The notes beneath the pieces are model-generated. The model saw nothing but the letters and a program-made list of their open reading frames with translations, made no database searches and was not told where the DNA came from. Of a stretch of DNA of 64,000 nt, positions 1 to 8,215 are shown in pieces. The stretch's first letter is position 1, and each line of letters starts with the position of its first letter. A program made the position numbers and the translations under genes. The stretch comes from an uncultured Erythrobacter sp. (GTDB lineage Bacteria; Pseudomonadota; Alphaproteobacteria; Sphingomonadales; Sphingomonadaceae). Location of the stretch: NCBI GenBank assembly GCA_947488325.1, contig CANKYZ010000001.1:372001-436000 (forward strand), read 5' to 3'.

Positions 1-1561
1 CCTCGCCATTATGGCAGCAGGCTGCATCTCTGTTCCGACCTACATCACCAACACAGAACGGGATCACGCCCATATCTTAGGCAATTCGGGCGCGCGTGCG
101 GTGATTGTCTCGAATGAGAAATTGCTCAGTCCACTGGTCGGTGCGATTGCACGAACTGGGCTTATCGAACATGTGATCGGGATCGAAGACCTTCACCGCA
201 AACAAGCGGGAAGCTTCGAATATCACAATTGGGACAAACTGATCACGGGCGAGGCCGCGGCAGCCCGCAAGGCCGTGAACGCGCGCCTTACTGAAATTGG
301 CCGTAACGATACCGCCTGCCTGATTTACACCAGCGGCACTGGCGGAGCTCCGCGCGGAGTGAAACAGCATCACGGCGCAATCCTATGCAATGCCTCCGGT
401 GCCGCCGAGATACTGATTAATGATTTCGGTATTGAGAATGAGCGGTTCCTATCCTTCCTTCCGCTAAGCCATGCTTATGAACACACTGGCGGCCTCTATT
501 TGCCAATCGCTGTCGGCGCAGAAATTTTCTATTCTGAAGGATTGGAAAAACTTGCCTCCAACATCGAGGAAACCCAGCCCACGCTGATGGTGGTTGTCCC
601 GCGGCTGTTCGAGGTGCTGCGCACACGGATCATGAAGCAGGTCGAAAAACAGGGCCGTGTCGCCAATTTCATGATGGATAGCGCACTGAAGATCGGCGAC
701 AAAGCAAAGGATGGGAAAAAGCGTAAGCGCGACCGTCCACTCGATTTCCTGGTCGAAAAGGCGCTGCGACCCAAGATCCGTCAGAAATTTGGCGGTCGGA
801 TCAAGGCGATGGTTTCAGGCGGTGCGCCGCTCAATCCCGAGGTTGGCAATTTCTTTGAATCCATGGGCCTGACCATGCTGCAAGGCTATGGCCAGACCGA
901 AGCGGGACCAGTGATGAGCTGCAACCGCCCGTCTGTTGGCCTGAAAATGGATACAGTCGGCCCGCCGATGCGCGGCGTGGAGCTAAAGATCGCAGAAGAC
1001 GGTGAAATCCTGTGCCGAGGTGAGTTGGTGATGCACGGATATTGGCAGAATGATGCCGAAACCGCCCGAACGATTATCGATGGTTGGCTGCATACCGGCG
1101 ATATCGGTCATCTGGATGATAAGGGCCGGATCGTCATAACCGACCGCAAGAAAGACATGATCGTCAACGATAAGGGCGACAATGTTGCCCCGCAAAAGAT
1201 CGAAGGCATGCTGACACTCCAACCTGAAATAGCGCAGGCAATGGTGAGCGGTGACAAGCGGCCTTATGTGGTCGGTCTGATTGTTCCCGACGCCGAATGG
1301 GCACTCGAATGGGCACGCGCCAATGACGAAAAATTCGACATGAAGGCTTTGCAAGACCTGCCAGCGTTCAAAAGCGCTCTGCGCGCGGCGGTTGATCGCA
1401 CGAACAAGGACCTGTCCGTGGTCGAAAAAGTGCGCAAATTCGACTGCGCCGATGAAGCTTTCTCAATCGAGAATGAGGAAATGACGCCAAGCATGAAGAT
1501 CAGGCGGCATAAGATCCGTGATCGTTATCAAGATCGGATCGACGGGCTTTATGGGCGGTAG
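1..1561 (+). CDS. Acyl-CoA synthetase, AMP-forming (long-chain fatty acid-CoA ligase type), 5' truncated
   Basis: Activates a carboxylic acid, probably a long-chain fatty acid, to its acyl-CoA through an acyl-adenylate. The adenylate-forming P-loop YTSGTGGAPRGV lies about 106 residues after the first visible Met. It is followed by YGQTEAGP, the hinge region WLHTGDIG and DRKKDMIVN, and a C-terminal MKIRR that carries the expected catalytic lysine. The frame is open upstream of the ATG at 11 (codons for Leu-Ala-Ile precede it). Family members are near 600 residues, so roughly 80 N-terminal residues lie outside the window. The P-loop has Gly-Ala where Thr-x-Pro is more usual. Exact chain-length preference cannot be read from sequence. 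Confidence 0.88.
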   Translation, partial: LAIMAAGCISVPTYITNTERDHAHILGNSGARAVIVSNEKLLSPLVGAIARTGLIEHVIGIEDLHRKQAGSFEYHNWDKLITGEAAAARKAVNARLTEIGRNDTACLIYTSGTGGAPRGVKQHHGAILCNASGAAEILINDFGIENERFLSFLPLSHAYEHTGGLYLPIAVGAEIFYSEGLEKLASNIEETQPTLMVVVPRLFEVLRTRIMKQVEKQGRVANFMMDSALKIGDKAKDGKKRKRDRPLDFLVEKALRPKIRQKFGGRIKAMVSGGAPLNPEVGNFFESMGLTMLQGYGQTEAGPVMSCNRPSVGLKMDTVGPPMRGVELKIAEDGEILCRGELVMHGYWQNDAETARTIIDGWLHTGDIGHLDDKGRIVITDRKKDMIVNDKGDNVAPQKIEGMLTLQPEIAQAMVSGDKRPYVVGLIVPDAEWALEWARANDEKFDMKALQDLPAFKSALRAAVDRTNKDLSVVEKVRKFDCADEAFSIENEEMTPSMKIRRHKIRDRYQDRIDGLYGR

Positions 1562-1570
1562 GCCCAGAGC

Positions 1571-2083
1571 ATGAAGACCGGACAGGTCATTATCCTCAAT
1601 GGGGTTTCAAGCTCTGGGAAAACTTCTCTGGCTCGTGCGCTGCAAGAGGAGCTGGATCAGCCCTATCTACATTGCTCGCTTGATGCGTTTTGGAATATGA
1701 CACCGCGCTCAATTGCCGCCAATTCGAACAACTTTCCTGCAATGAAGCTGGCAATTGCTCATTCGGTAAGGGCGCTAGCTGATACCGGGCATAATGTGAT
1801 CGTCGATATCATCTTAAACGGACAAACAGCTCATCTCGAGTTTTGCGAAGCGCTGTCGGCACTCAAGGTGCAGACCATCAAAGTCCACTGCGAACCCAAG
1901 GAATTGGATAGGCGCGAACGGGAACGTGGCGACCGGGTTCCCGGACTGGCTCGATCACAACTCGCGTCGACACATTGTCAGATAAGCTACGATCTTTTCG
2001 TGGACACCACTAAGCTGTCGGCGCTTGAATGTGCGACTAAGATACTAGGTGAATGTTCAAGCCCAAACTCACCTGTCACTTAA
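1571..2083 (+). CDS. Chloramphenicol phosphotransferase-like P-loop kinase
   Basis: A 170-residue protein of the CPT-like P-loop family, which are nucleotide-dependent small-molecule kinases. The Walker A motif GVSSSGKTS is at residues 11-19. Asp38, in SLDAFW, sits where the catalytic base of Streptomyces chloramphenicol phosphotransferase is found. It starts 9 bases after the acyl-CoA synthetase and may be co-transcribed with it. The true substrate is unknown: many chromosomal members of this family have no shown role in resistance, so a resistance call would be unsafe. Its stop codon overlaps that of the convergent downstream gene by 4 bases. Confidence 0.72.
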   Translation: MKTGQVIILNGVSSSGKTSLARALQEELDQPYLHCSLDAFWNMTPRSIAANSNNFPAMKLAIAHSVRALADTGHNVIVDIILNGQTAHLEFCEALSALKVQTIKVHCEPKELDRRERERGDRVPGLARSQLASTHCQISYDLFVDTTKLSALECATKILGECSSPNSPVT

Positions 2084-2610
2084 GCCGCCTCAACATCCTC
2101 GACAAATTCCGGATAGAAGCTCGGTGTGCGATCTGACCAGCCGGGGGCTGTTGCAGCGGCTTCGCTTAGGCTTTGGAGTAGGATTTTGCGGTGCTCCGGG
2201 CGGATCATTGGCAGCGCGCCAGCAGCACAGAAGGCCGCAGGCAAATAAGGCCGCGACTCTGCACCCAATAGTCTTTCATAGAGAAAGCGGAATGCCGAGA
2301 AGCTGGTGAGGTGCTCTTGTTCGAGGTCGAATGCGGCCATGCGAACCAGCTTGCCAATAAAGCGCTCAATCTCGCCCATTGTGCCTTCTTGAGGGACCAA
2401 CGCACGCAGAGACTTAATGTCCTGATAGGCGACATATTGCCGACGGATCGCGGTATTTTCTTTCTCGCTCCGCCCCCAAAGCTTAAACGCATCGCAGCGT
2501 GCCATGCCAATATCGAGGCTGCGCTTGATATAACGCTGCTCGCCTGGCTCAAAGCCTGCAAATTCGCGCATTTCGCCGATGGTCATGGTGGCGGTGTTGG
2601 CAAGTGTCAC
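2080..2610 (-). CDS. Conserved-looking hypothetical protein, 176 aa
   Basis: I do not recognise a family. The protein is soluble, without signal peptide or membrane segments, and is predicted mostly helical. The GTG start is supported by an AGGAG ribosome binding site six bases upstream; an internal ATG (2586) would make it eight residues shorter. Its TAA stop shares the palindromic TTAA at 2080-2083 with the stop of the convergent kinase-like gene. Codon use resembles the neighbours, so it looks like a resident gene. Function is unknown. Confidence 0.7.
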   Translation of the reverse strand: MTLANTATMTIGEMREFAGFEPGEQRYIKRSLDIGMARCDAFKLWGRSEKENTAIRRQYVAYQDIKSLRALVPQEGTMGEIERFIGKLVRMAAFDLEQEHLTSFSAFRFLYERLLGAESRPYLPAAFCAAGALPMIRPEHRKILLQSLSEAAATAPGWSDRTPSFYPEFVEDVEAA

Positions 2611-2705
2611 TGTCGTCTCCTGAATTCAGAAGACGGTTGTCGACCAACTTGGTTAATACGTAGTAACCGTTGCTGCGAATTTAGCGCGCAAAGCGAATGA
2701 CAAGC

Positions 2706-2765
2706 TTAGATCAATCCAGCCAGCGGGCTGCGCCTCTATTTAGATCAGTCCGGCAAGCGGGCTGC
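2706..2765. repeat. Imperfect direct repeat duplicating the 3' end of thiG
   Basis: A 26-base unit at 2740-2765, which encodes the last residues and stop of ThiG, recurs at 2706-2731 with three mismatches (23 of 26 identical). The units are offset by 34 bases, so the second copy is out of frame with the gene. Read on the minus strand the extra copy would also encode SPLAGLI and a stop. It looks like a local duplication just beyond the gene end. Confidence 0.8.
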
Positions 2766-3732
2766 TGGGATCGGCATATTTGCGCCGGCCCATGCGCCCC
2801 GCAAGATAGGCCTCACGACCGGCCTCCACCGCAAGCTTCATTGCACGAGCCATGCGGATCGGCTCTTTCGCCTCGGCTATGGCAGTGTTCATCAAAATTC
2901 CGTCGCAGCCTAGCTCCATACCCACCGCAGCATCCGAAGCCGTGCCAACGCCCGCATCGACCAGTACCGGCACATTTGCGCCTTCGACGATTAGTCGGAT
3001 TGTGACCTGATTCTGTATGCCCAGCCCCGATCCAATCGGAGCGCCGAGCGGCATGATCGCGACCGCCCCTGCGTCTTCGAGCTGCTTCGCGGCAATCGGA
3101 TCATCGACGCAATAGACCATGGGATGAAACCCTTCCGTCGCTAGGATTTCTGTCGCTTTCAATGTCTCGCGCATGTCAGGATAAAGCGTGCGTGCCTCGC
3201 CCAAGACTTCCAGCTTGACCAAATTCCATCCACCCGCTTCACGCGCAAGGCGCAGAGTTCGCACGGCATCTTCGCCGGTGAAACAGCCCGCAGTGTTGGG
3301 CAGATAGGTGGTTTTCTTGGGGTCGATGAAGTCGGTCAACATCGGTGCTTTGGGATCGGTAACATTAACCCGACGCACCGCAACCGTGACGATTTCTGCG
3401 CCGCTCGCCTCAACAGCCGCGGCATTCTCTTCGAAATCCTTGTACTTCCCGGTGCCAACGATCAACCGAGATGAAAATGTGTGACCCGCAACGGTCCAAG
3501 TATCGGGCAGTATGGCGGCATGATCCCCACCGCCGACGAAGTGTACGATTTCCAACGTGTCATCCACGCCGAGCATGGCCGATTCCAGTGTCGAGCGCGG
3601 CACAATCTCGCCATTACGCTCAACTGCAACTTTTCCAGGCGTCAGCTCTAATTCGCGAACGAGATCGGCAATGCTCGCTGCAGATGTGCGGCGCAGTTCG
3701 CCATTCAGGGTAATGGATTTGATATCACTCAT
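2740..3732 (-). CDS. thiG: Fused sulfur carrier ThiS - thiazole synthase ThiG
   Basis: Makes the thiazole phosphate moiety of thiamine from deoxyxylulose phosphate, dehydroglycine and sulfur. Residues 1-70 are ThiS-like and end in the expected Gly-Gly (IVHFVGGG). The chain then runs straight into a complete ThiG barrel starting at [14 protein letters not shown], with the VKLEVLGE Schiff-base lysine region and the PLGAPIGSG phosphate-binding loop. I find no in-frame ATG or GTG at the junction, so ThiG cannot simply start separately. Free ThiS needs a C-terminal Gly-Gly to carry thiocarboxylate, so either the fusion is cleaved or sulfur delivery differs. I chose ATG 3732 rather than GTG 3738. 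No other thi gene is in the window. Confidence 0.92.
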   Translation of the reverse strand: MSDIKSITLNGELRRTSAASIADLVRELELTPGKVAVERNGEIVPRSTLESAMLGVDDTLEIVHFVGGGDHAAILPDTWTVAGHTFSSRLIVGTGKYKDFEENAAAVEASGAEIVTVAVRRVNVTDPKAPMLTDFIDPKKTTYLPNTAGCFTGEDAVRTLRLAREAGGWNLVKLEVLGEARTLYPDMRETLKATEILATEGFHPMVYCVDDPIAAKQLEDAGAVAIMPLGAPIGSGLGIQNQVTIRLIVEGANVPVLVDAGVGTASDAAVGMELGCDGILMNTAIAEAKEPIRMARAMKLAVEAGREAYLAGRMGRRKYADPSSPLAGLI

Positions 3733-3788
3733 GCGCACTGAAATAGACGCGCTACGCGCAGGTGCAACCTTCGGTTTTGCGAGTGCGG

Positions 3789-4181
3789 CTAAACTGCGGG
3801 TTTTAAGCGCAAATTTAGAAGGTGGCCTACCGAAACAAGCGAAACGCCAATGATGGTCAAAAGGAACTCTTTTTCACCATGCGGCATCGCCAGCGCGCCG
3901 CCCATAAAGGTCAAGCCCATCATTGCTAGAACGAAAGGTGCCGCTCGGCGATGTTTGAGCGCCCCCCATCCAATCGCGACAGCTGCGATTATCAGAGCAA
4001 GCGCAAGGCCGATCCGGTGAATTTCAGGCGAAAGGAGGAAATGCCCACCAAGCCCAAGACCAGAAACCAAAACAACTGCGGCGATACAATGCAGCACACA
4101 TAGTCCGGCAATACCAATACCAAATTGGTCAAGACGGCGGCGCACACCGAATCGGTTCGGAGAGTTTGATTCCTGCATCAT
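3789..4181 (-). CDS. MerC-domain membrane protein
   Basis: About 130 residues with four hydrophobic segments. The signature [13 protein letters not shown] in the first segment gives the Cys-x-x-His-Cys arrangement typical of the MerC mercury-transport family. Chromosomal homologues without a mer operon are common and may move zinc or other thiophilic metals instead; no merA or merR is present here. I chose the ATG at 4181, since a longer frame from 4310 has no supporting start. A palindrome resembling a Zur box lies about 12 bases upstream of the start and suggests zinc-responsive control. Confidence 0.75.
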   Translation of the reverse strand: MMQESNSPNRFGVRRRLDQFGIGIAGLCVLHCIAAVVLVSGLGLGGHFLLSPEIHRIGLALALIIAAVAIGWGALKHRRAAPFVLAMMGLTFMGGALAMPHGEKEFLLTIIGVSLVSVGHLLNLRLKPAV

Positions 4182-4192
4182 TGCAAGGGTCA

Positions 4193-4215
4193 CATATGTA
4201 ACATTATCACATTTC
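4193..4215. promoter_or_regulatory. Zur-box-like palindrome
   Basis: A 23-base AT-rich imperfect inverted repeat, read on the minus strand as GAAATGTGATAATG followed by TTACATATG. By eye it matches the enterobacterial Zur consensus at 17 of 22 defined positions. It sits immediately upstream of the MerC-like gene, where bound repressor would block its promoter. Assignment to Zur is inference. Confidence 0.45.
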
Positions 4216-4330
4216 GCAAGGGCTTTCCCTTTGAAGGGTGACAATCGACGCTGATTTGCAGGGGCCGCAACCCACTTTGCAGCAAACGGACTTGCAAGCA
4301 CTGAATTCACCGCACATCTACACGCGCATC

Positions 4331-5422
4331 ATGGTAATCACTTCGCGTACCGCTGACTCACACTCTTCAGCATCACATAGCCGGGTGCGCCCGTTCGCAA
4401 TTGCGCGCTGGTTGGAAATTGTGGCTGCGATTGTTGTCGTCATAGTCCTTGTCGGAGGGATCACTCGCCTCACAGAGAGCGGGCTATCAATCACGGAATG
4501 GAAAGTGGCATCTGGCATCCTTCCTCCTCTGACAGACGCCGCGTGGCAGGTTGAATTCGCAAAATATCAGGCAACGCCTGAATACCGGCTTGAGGCCAGC
4601 CTCAGCGGGATGACGTTGTCTGATTTCAAGTTCATTTTCTTTTGGGAATGGCTCCACCGACTTCTCGCGCGGATGGTGGGCGTTGTCTTTGTTCTGCAGC
4701 TGGTTTGGTTCTGGTTGAAAGGCGCCATTCCTGACGGATTCAAGGGCCGGTTGGTCGGCCTGCTCGTATTGGGCGGGCTGCAAGGACTATTTGGGTGGTT
4801 GATGGTCCAATCGGGGTTGGTTGGTGACATGACAGATGTGAGCCATTTCCGCCTTTCGGTGCATCTGTTGACCGCCCTCCTCTTGCTTGGAGCGCTAGTT
4901 TGGACTGCGCGCGATATGCGCCGCGTGGGACGTGATCCGAATGTGCTTGCCGCTCCAATTACACTGCCATCAGCAATAGTCGCGCTGATATTGTTCATCC
5001 AATTGCTGCTTGGGGCATGGGTGGCAGGACTCAATGCCGGACACGCCGCCTATGATTGGCCGCTCATGAATGGACGGATCATTCCTGAACTTCAATTCTC
5101 GCGCGGCGTCTTTTGGAGCCTCACACATGATCCCTTCCTACTGCACTTTATCCACCGGTGGTGGGCTTGGATGGCAGTAGGTGCCCTGATCTATCTCGCG
5201 CGGCGAGTGCGTAAGGCAGACAGACACGCATCAATTGCGCTTCATAGTGCATTTGGTTTGATGGTTCTGTTGGGGATTGCGACGGTGATGACGCAGGTCG
5301 AACTGTGGGTCGCAGCTGCGCACCAGTTTACCGGCGCCTTGTTAGTTATTGCGACAGCTTGGGCGATGCATACTGACGGCGTTTTACAGCAACAACAGCG
5401 TAGAATGGCGGGTCCCGCATGA
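4331..5422 (+). CDS. ctaA: Heme A synthase (COX15/CtaA family)
   Basis: Inner-membrane enzyme that oxidises the C8 methyl of heme O to give heme A for aa3-type cytochrome oxidase. Eight hydrophobic segments are visible. The conserved histidines lie in WLHRLLAR, FRLSVHLL, LHFIHRWWAW and AAHQFTGAL, which arrange as two heme-ligand pairs. The N-terminal GGITRLTESGLSITEW is a family hallmark. I start it at ATG 4331 (363 residues), because the longer GTG-initiated frame from 4238 adds unconserved-looking sequence. The stop overlaps the cutA start in an ATGA arrangement. The presence of ctaA implies an aa3 oxidase elsewhere in the genome. Confidence 0.92.
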   Translation: MVITSRTADSHSSASHSRVRPFAIARWLEIVAAIVVVIVLVGGITRLTESGLSITEWKVASGILPPLTDAAWQVEFAKYQATPEYRLEASLSGMTLSDFKFIFFWEWLHRLLARMVGVVFVLQLVWFWLKGAIPDGFKGRLVGLLVLGGLQGLFGWLMVQSGLVGDMTDVSHFRLSVHLLTALLLLGALVWTARDMRRVGRDPNVLAAPITLPSAIVALILFIQLLLGAWVAGLNAGHAAYDWPLMNGRIIPELQFSRGVFWSLTHDPFLLHFIHRWWAWMAVGALIYLARRVRKADRHASIALHSAFGLMVLLGIATVMTQVELWVAAAHQFTGALLVIATAWAMHTDGVLQQQQRRMAGPA

Positions 5423-5748
5423 ATGATGTGCAGGCTGCGCTGGCATGGTGCCCTTTCCCCGACGTGGAAACGGCCCGCTATGTTTCGGCTCAATTGCTCA
5501 AGGAAAAACTCATCGCTTGCGCCAATATCCTTCCCGGAATTGAATCTGTATTCGAATTTGAAGGTCGATCGACGACCGCGGTTGAAGTGGCTGTGTTGTT
5601 CAAAACCACTTTCGATAGATTGGAAGTAATGGTCGAACGTTTGGGAGAGATTCACCCCTATGATACACCCGCTATTGTTGGATGGAATTGCGATGCTGCG
5701 CATCCAGCCACTTTGGGTTGGCTGAACGCTTCGATGGGTGGAGCGTGA
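5419..5748 (+). CDS. cutA: Divalent-cation tolerance protein CutA
   Basis: Small trimeric protein of the CutA1 family, 109 residues, the usual length. The family core is visible as LLKEKLIACANILPGIES near residues 27-44 and HPYDTPAIVGW near 79-89. It was linked to copper tolerance in Escherichia coli, but the biochemical role is unsettled. It is translationally coupled to ctaA by an ATGA overlap, which fits a loose association with copper and heme-copper oxidase biogenesis. Confidence 0.9.
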   Translation: MNDVQAALAWCPFPDVETARYVSAQLLKEKLIACANILPGIESVFEFEGRSTTAVEVAVLFKTTFDRLEVMVERLGEIHPYDTPAIVGWNCDAAHPATLGWLNASMGGA

Positions 5749-5779
5749 GCTTTGGGGAAAACGTAATGGTTGTGCGGTT

Positions 5780-6520
5780 ATGGGTAGCGAGATGAGGGAA
5801 TTTTCCCGCCGGGGGGCGATTGGCGCGGCAGTTGGAATGGGAGTCTCTTCGGCGCTTGGCTATGGTCATGTGGCCGCATTTGCCCAATCTCTGGTGCCCA
5901 TGCCATCCCACCCATTATCGCTATCACGTCGGTTGGAGCGCAGCTTGCATGACGGCAGGCTATTGGTTGTCAGCCGTAGCTGGGAAGTCGAATTTACTAG
6001 GCAAGGCCAAGGAATCGCGATCACCGGCACTCAATTGCAAGCCGAAGTTGAAGCGCCACCTTCGCTCGCATCATTTGCCGAAATCGAGCAATCAAGGTCG
6101 ACCGCAAACATGTGGCCAATATTGCTATCGGGCAATGGCAAGATTTTGGTGGCAGGATCGGGAACCGATCAAGAGGATATCGCTGCCGCCATCGCCGAAG
6201 CAGAGCACGTGATCGCCAGCCGACCGATGCCATCTTCACAGCAAGCCGCCCAGCGCCAGTTTCTGAATGAGATGCAACAGGCAGGGTACTCCTTGCTCGA
6301 TCGATTGCCTGATGATCTATTTTTCCCGACGGGCGTGCCGCTGCAATCGACCCGCGAGATCAGCCTACCCGGTGGATTAACTGGGCAATTCGAGATCACC
6401 TATAATGCCGTAGCAGAATCTGACAGCCTGAGGTTGGATCATGCAGAAAGAACAATTTTGACGCGTATTGGACATACCGAACGACACGCAAGAGAGGAGT
6501 GGAAGTTGGGCGAATTTTAA
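5780..6520 (+). CDS. Tat-exported hypothetical protein
   Basis: I recognise no family. The N-terminus EFSRRGAIGAAVGMG followed by a hydrophobic stretch and AFAQS looks like a twin-arginine signal peptide with cleavage near AFA-QS, so the product is probably folded in the cytoplasm and exported to the periplasm. The remainder, about 200 residues, has no membrane segments or visible catalytic motif. Start could be ATG 5780 or ATG 5792; an extended GTG frame from 5738 overlaps cutA and is less likely. It lies between cutA and the ribosomal protein operon, with a 214-base gap after it. Confidence 0.65.
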   Translation: MGSEMREFSRRGAIGAAVGMGVSSALGYGHVAAFAQSLVPMPSHPLSLSRRLERSLHDGRLLVVSRSWEVEFTRQGQGIAITGTQLQAEVEAPPSLASFAEIEQSRSTANMWPILLSGNGKILVAGSGTDQEDIAAAIAEAEHVIASRPMPSSQQAAQRQFLNEMQQAGYSLLDRLPDDLFFPTGVPLQSTREISLPGGLTGQFEITYNAVAESDSLRLDHAERTILTRIGHTERHAREEWKLGEF

Positions 6521-6734
6521 CGCTCTCGCGCTCGTCAATCAGACAGAGGTATTATTTTACCTCCCCTCAAACCCCCGGTTTTGGTTGACTTGCGCCGCTT
6601 CGATCGACAAATGCGCCCCTTCAATAAGTCGGATTGACTTTGATTCGGATGCAATTTGCTGACGTGTCGATTTTCCTCGGTCAGATTTAGTGTTTCAAAT
6701 TCTCGCAACCCATTAGGTTCAAGGACTTTCAGCC
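6521..6734 (+). promoter_or_regulatory. Leader and promoter region of rplM-rpsI
   Basis: This 214-base gap precedes rplM. TTGACT hexamers at about 6586 and 6637 could be -35 elements, but neither has a convincing -10 at standard spacing. A CCCCTCAAACCCCCGG pyrimidine-rich stretch is present. In other bacteria this operon is autoregulated through its leader, but I cannot draw a clear L13-like fold here. Confidence 0.3.
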
Positions 6735-7214
6735 ATGAAGGCTATTAGCAAACAGACCCGGTCAATAAAACCGGCCGAGGTCGAAAAGAAATGGCACCTG
6801 ATTGATGCCGATGGCCTCGTTGTTGGCCGTCTCGCTTCGATCATTGCCAACCACCTGCGTGGTAAGCACAAACCGAGCTACACCCCGCATGTTGATTGCG
6901 GCGATCATGTGATCGTTATCAATGCACACAAGGTGAAGTTCACCGCCAACAAGGCGACGAAGAAGATCTATTACAAACATACCGGCCACCCTGGCGGTAT
7001 CAAGGAAACCACCCCAGCTAAGGTGCTGGAAGGCCGTTTTCCTCAGCGAGTGCTTGAAAAGGCTGTTGAACGCATGATCCCGCGCGGTCCACTGGGCCGT
7101 GATCAGATGCGCGCGCTGCACCTTTATAATGGCACAGAGCACCCCCATGACGGACAATCTCCGCAAGTGCTCGACGTCGCTTCTATGAATCGCAAGAACA
7201 AGGTCAATTCGTAA
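6735..7214 (+). CDS. rplM: 50S ribosomal protein L13
   Basis: Early-assembly large-subunit protein, 159 residues. It is recognised by [17 protein letters not shown] near the N-terminus, the [20 protein letters not shown] region, and the [20 protein letters not shown] block near the C-terminus. The first gene of the conserved rplM-rpsI operon; its TAA stop overlaps the rpsI ATG by one base. Slightly longer than the E. coli protein (142) through a short C-terminal extension. Confidence 0.98.
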   Translation: MKAISKQTRSIKPAEVEKKWHLIDADGLVVGRLASIIANHLRGKHKPSYTPHVDCGDHVIVINAHKVKFTANKATKKIYYKHTGHPGGIKETTPAKVLEGRFPQRVLEKAVERMIPRGPLGRDQMRALHLYNGTEHPHDGQSPQVLDVASMNRKNKVNS

Positions 7215-7756
7215 TGGTTAGCGAAAATTCCGGTGAGGCCACTAGCGTCTCCGATCTTTCCGATCTTAAAGAAATTGCTGGCGACGCTCCTGCTGGTGAT
7301 GCTGCTGAAATCGCTCAAACCGTAGCGGCTCAACCAACGGCACCATTGCGCGATCAAGAGCTTGATGCTCAGGGCCGCGCTTATGCGACTGGTCGTCGTA
7401 AAGACGCCACTGCGCGCGTTTGGATTAAGCCGGGTTCCGGCAAGGTCACCGTCAACGGCAAGGATCAGGAAACTTATTTCGCCCGTCCAACGCTGCGCCT
7501 GATCATCGATCAGCCCTTCACCATCACTGATCGCCAAGGTCAGTATGATGTTGTCGCCACAGTGCGCGGCGGAGGTCTGTCAGGACAGGCTGGCGCGGTG
7601 AAGCATGGCATCAGCCAAGCGCTCACTCGGTATGAACCTGAACTGCGTGCCACAGTGAAGGCGGCAGGCTTCCTTACTCGCGATAGCCGCGTTGTTGAAC
7701 GTAAGAAGTATGGCCGCGCTAAAGCGCGTCGCAGCTTCCAGTTCTCGAAACGCTAA
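7214..7756 (+). CDS. rpsI: 30S ribosomal protein S9 with N-terminal extension
   Basis: Small-subunit protein whose C-terminal tail reaches the P-site tRNA. The canonical domain starts near residue 57 ([14 protein letters not shown]) and includes [19 protein letters not shown] and the terminal [17 protein letters not shown]. The first 55 or so residues are an acidic, alanine-rich extension not found in the 130-residue E. coli protein but common, from memory, in sphingomonads. It overlaps rplM by one base and is followed at once by a strong intrinsic terminator. Confidence 0.97.
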   Translation: MVSENSGEATSVSDLSDLKEIAGDAPAGDAAEIAQTVAAQPTAPLRDQELDAQGRAYATGRRKDATARVWIKPGSGKVTVNGKDQETYFARPTLRLIIDQPFTITDRQGQYDVVATVRGGGLSGQAGAVKHGISQALTRYEPELRATVKAAGFLTRDSRVVERKKYGRAKARRSFQFSKR

Positions 7757-7779
7757 AGAACTCAGAATACTACCTACAA

Positions 7780-7820
7780 AAAGGAGCGACCTTCCATCAG
7801 GAAGGTCGCTCCTTTTGTTT
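7780..7820 (+). terminator. Rho-independent terminator of rplM-rpsI
   Basis: A near-perfect hairpin begins 24 bases after the rpsI stop: AAAGGAGCGACCTTCC, loop ATCA, then the complementary arm ending CTCCTTTT with further T residues. This is the clearest intrinsic terminator in the window. Confidence 0.93.
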
Positions 7821-7849
7821 CTTATCGTTTGGATTTAGTCGCTTTCCGC

Positions 7850-8047
7850 CTAGCGCTGAAGTAGCAGCAGGCCCCAAAACACACCGGTGCAGGCCAGAAA
7901 AACCGGCCATGACCAATACATCTTAAAATCAGCGACCTCCATGGACTGGATCGCCAATTGGCCCCCGCTTGATCCCTGAGTGCCGATAACCATCGCGACA
8001 CAGCCAGAGATTAGTGCACCAAACCCCATTGCTTTTAGCAGGTCCAT
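7850..8047 (-). CDS. Small two-segment membrane protein, 65 aa
   Basis: Unrecognised small protein with a hydrophobic segment near residues 5-25 and a second in the last 18 residues (WPVFLACTGVFWGLLLLQ). The ATG at 8047 is favoured by a purine-rich ribosome binding site (GGGAGGGAG) seven bases upstream; the longer frame to 8074 has no such support. It stands alone, converging on the rpsI terminator. A direct repeat of TTAAATTTG lies upstream at about 8172-8191 and may belong to its promoter region. Confidence 0.6.
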   Translation of the reverse strand: MDLLKAMGFGALISGCVAMVIGTQGSSGGQLAIQSMEVADFKMYWSWPVFLACTGVFWGLLLLQR

Positions 8048-8215
8048 TGCATCTCCCTCCCCACAAATCTGCATACAAAAAGAAAACTCAGAATGGCGCC
8101 TTGTCCCGCAAAGAACTCCGTGCCGGACAACGCGCGCAGTATCTCTGAAAGAGTCCTAACGTGGATCGCTTAAATTTGGTTAAATTTGCGCGGCCTCATC
8201 TTACTATTCGTGGTG

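Noticed and set aside
1571-2083. Chloramphenicol resistance determinant
   Set aside because: Family similarity and a conserved Asp are not enough; chromosomal members commonly act on other substrates, and there is no resistance context.
8093-8173. 26-codon open frame (ATG at about 8094) on the plus strand between the small membrane protein and phosphoesterase genes
   Set aside because: Too short to support without conservation; the only upstream purines are a weak AAAGAAAA stretch.
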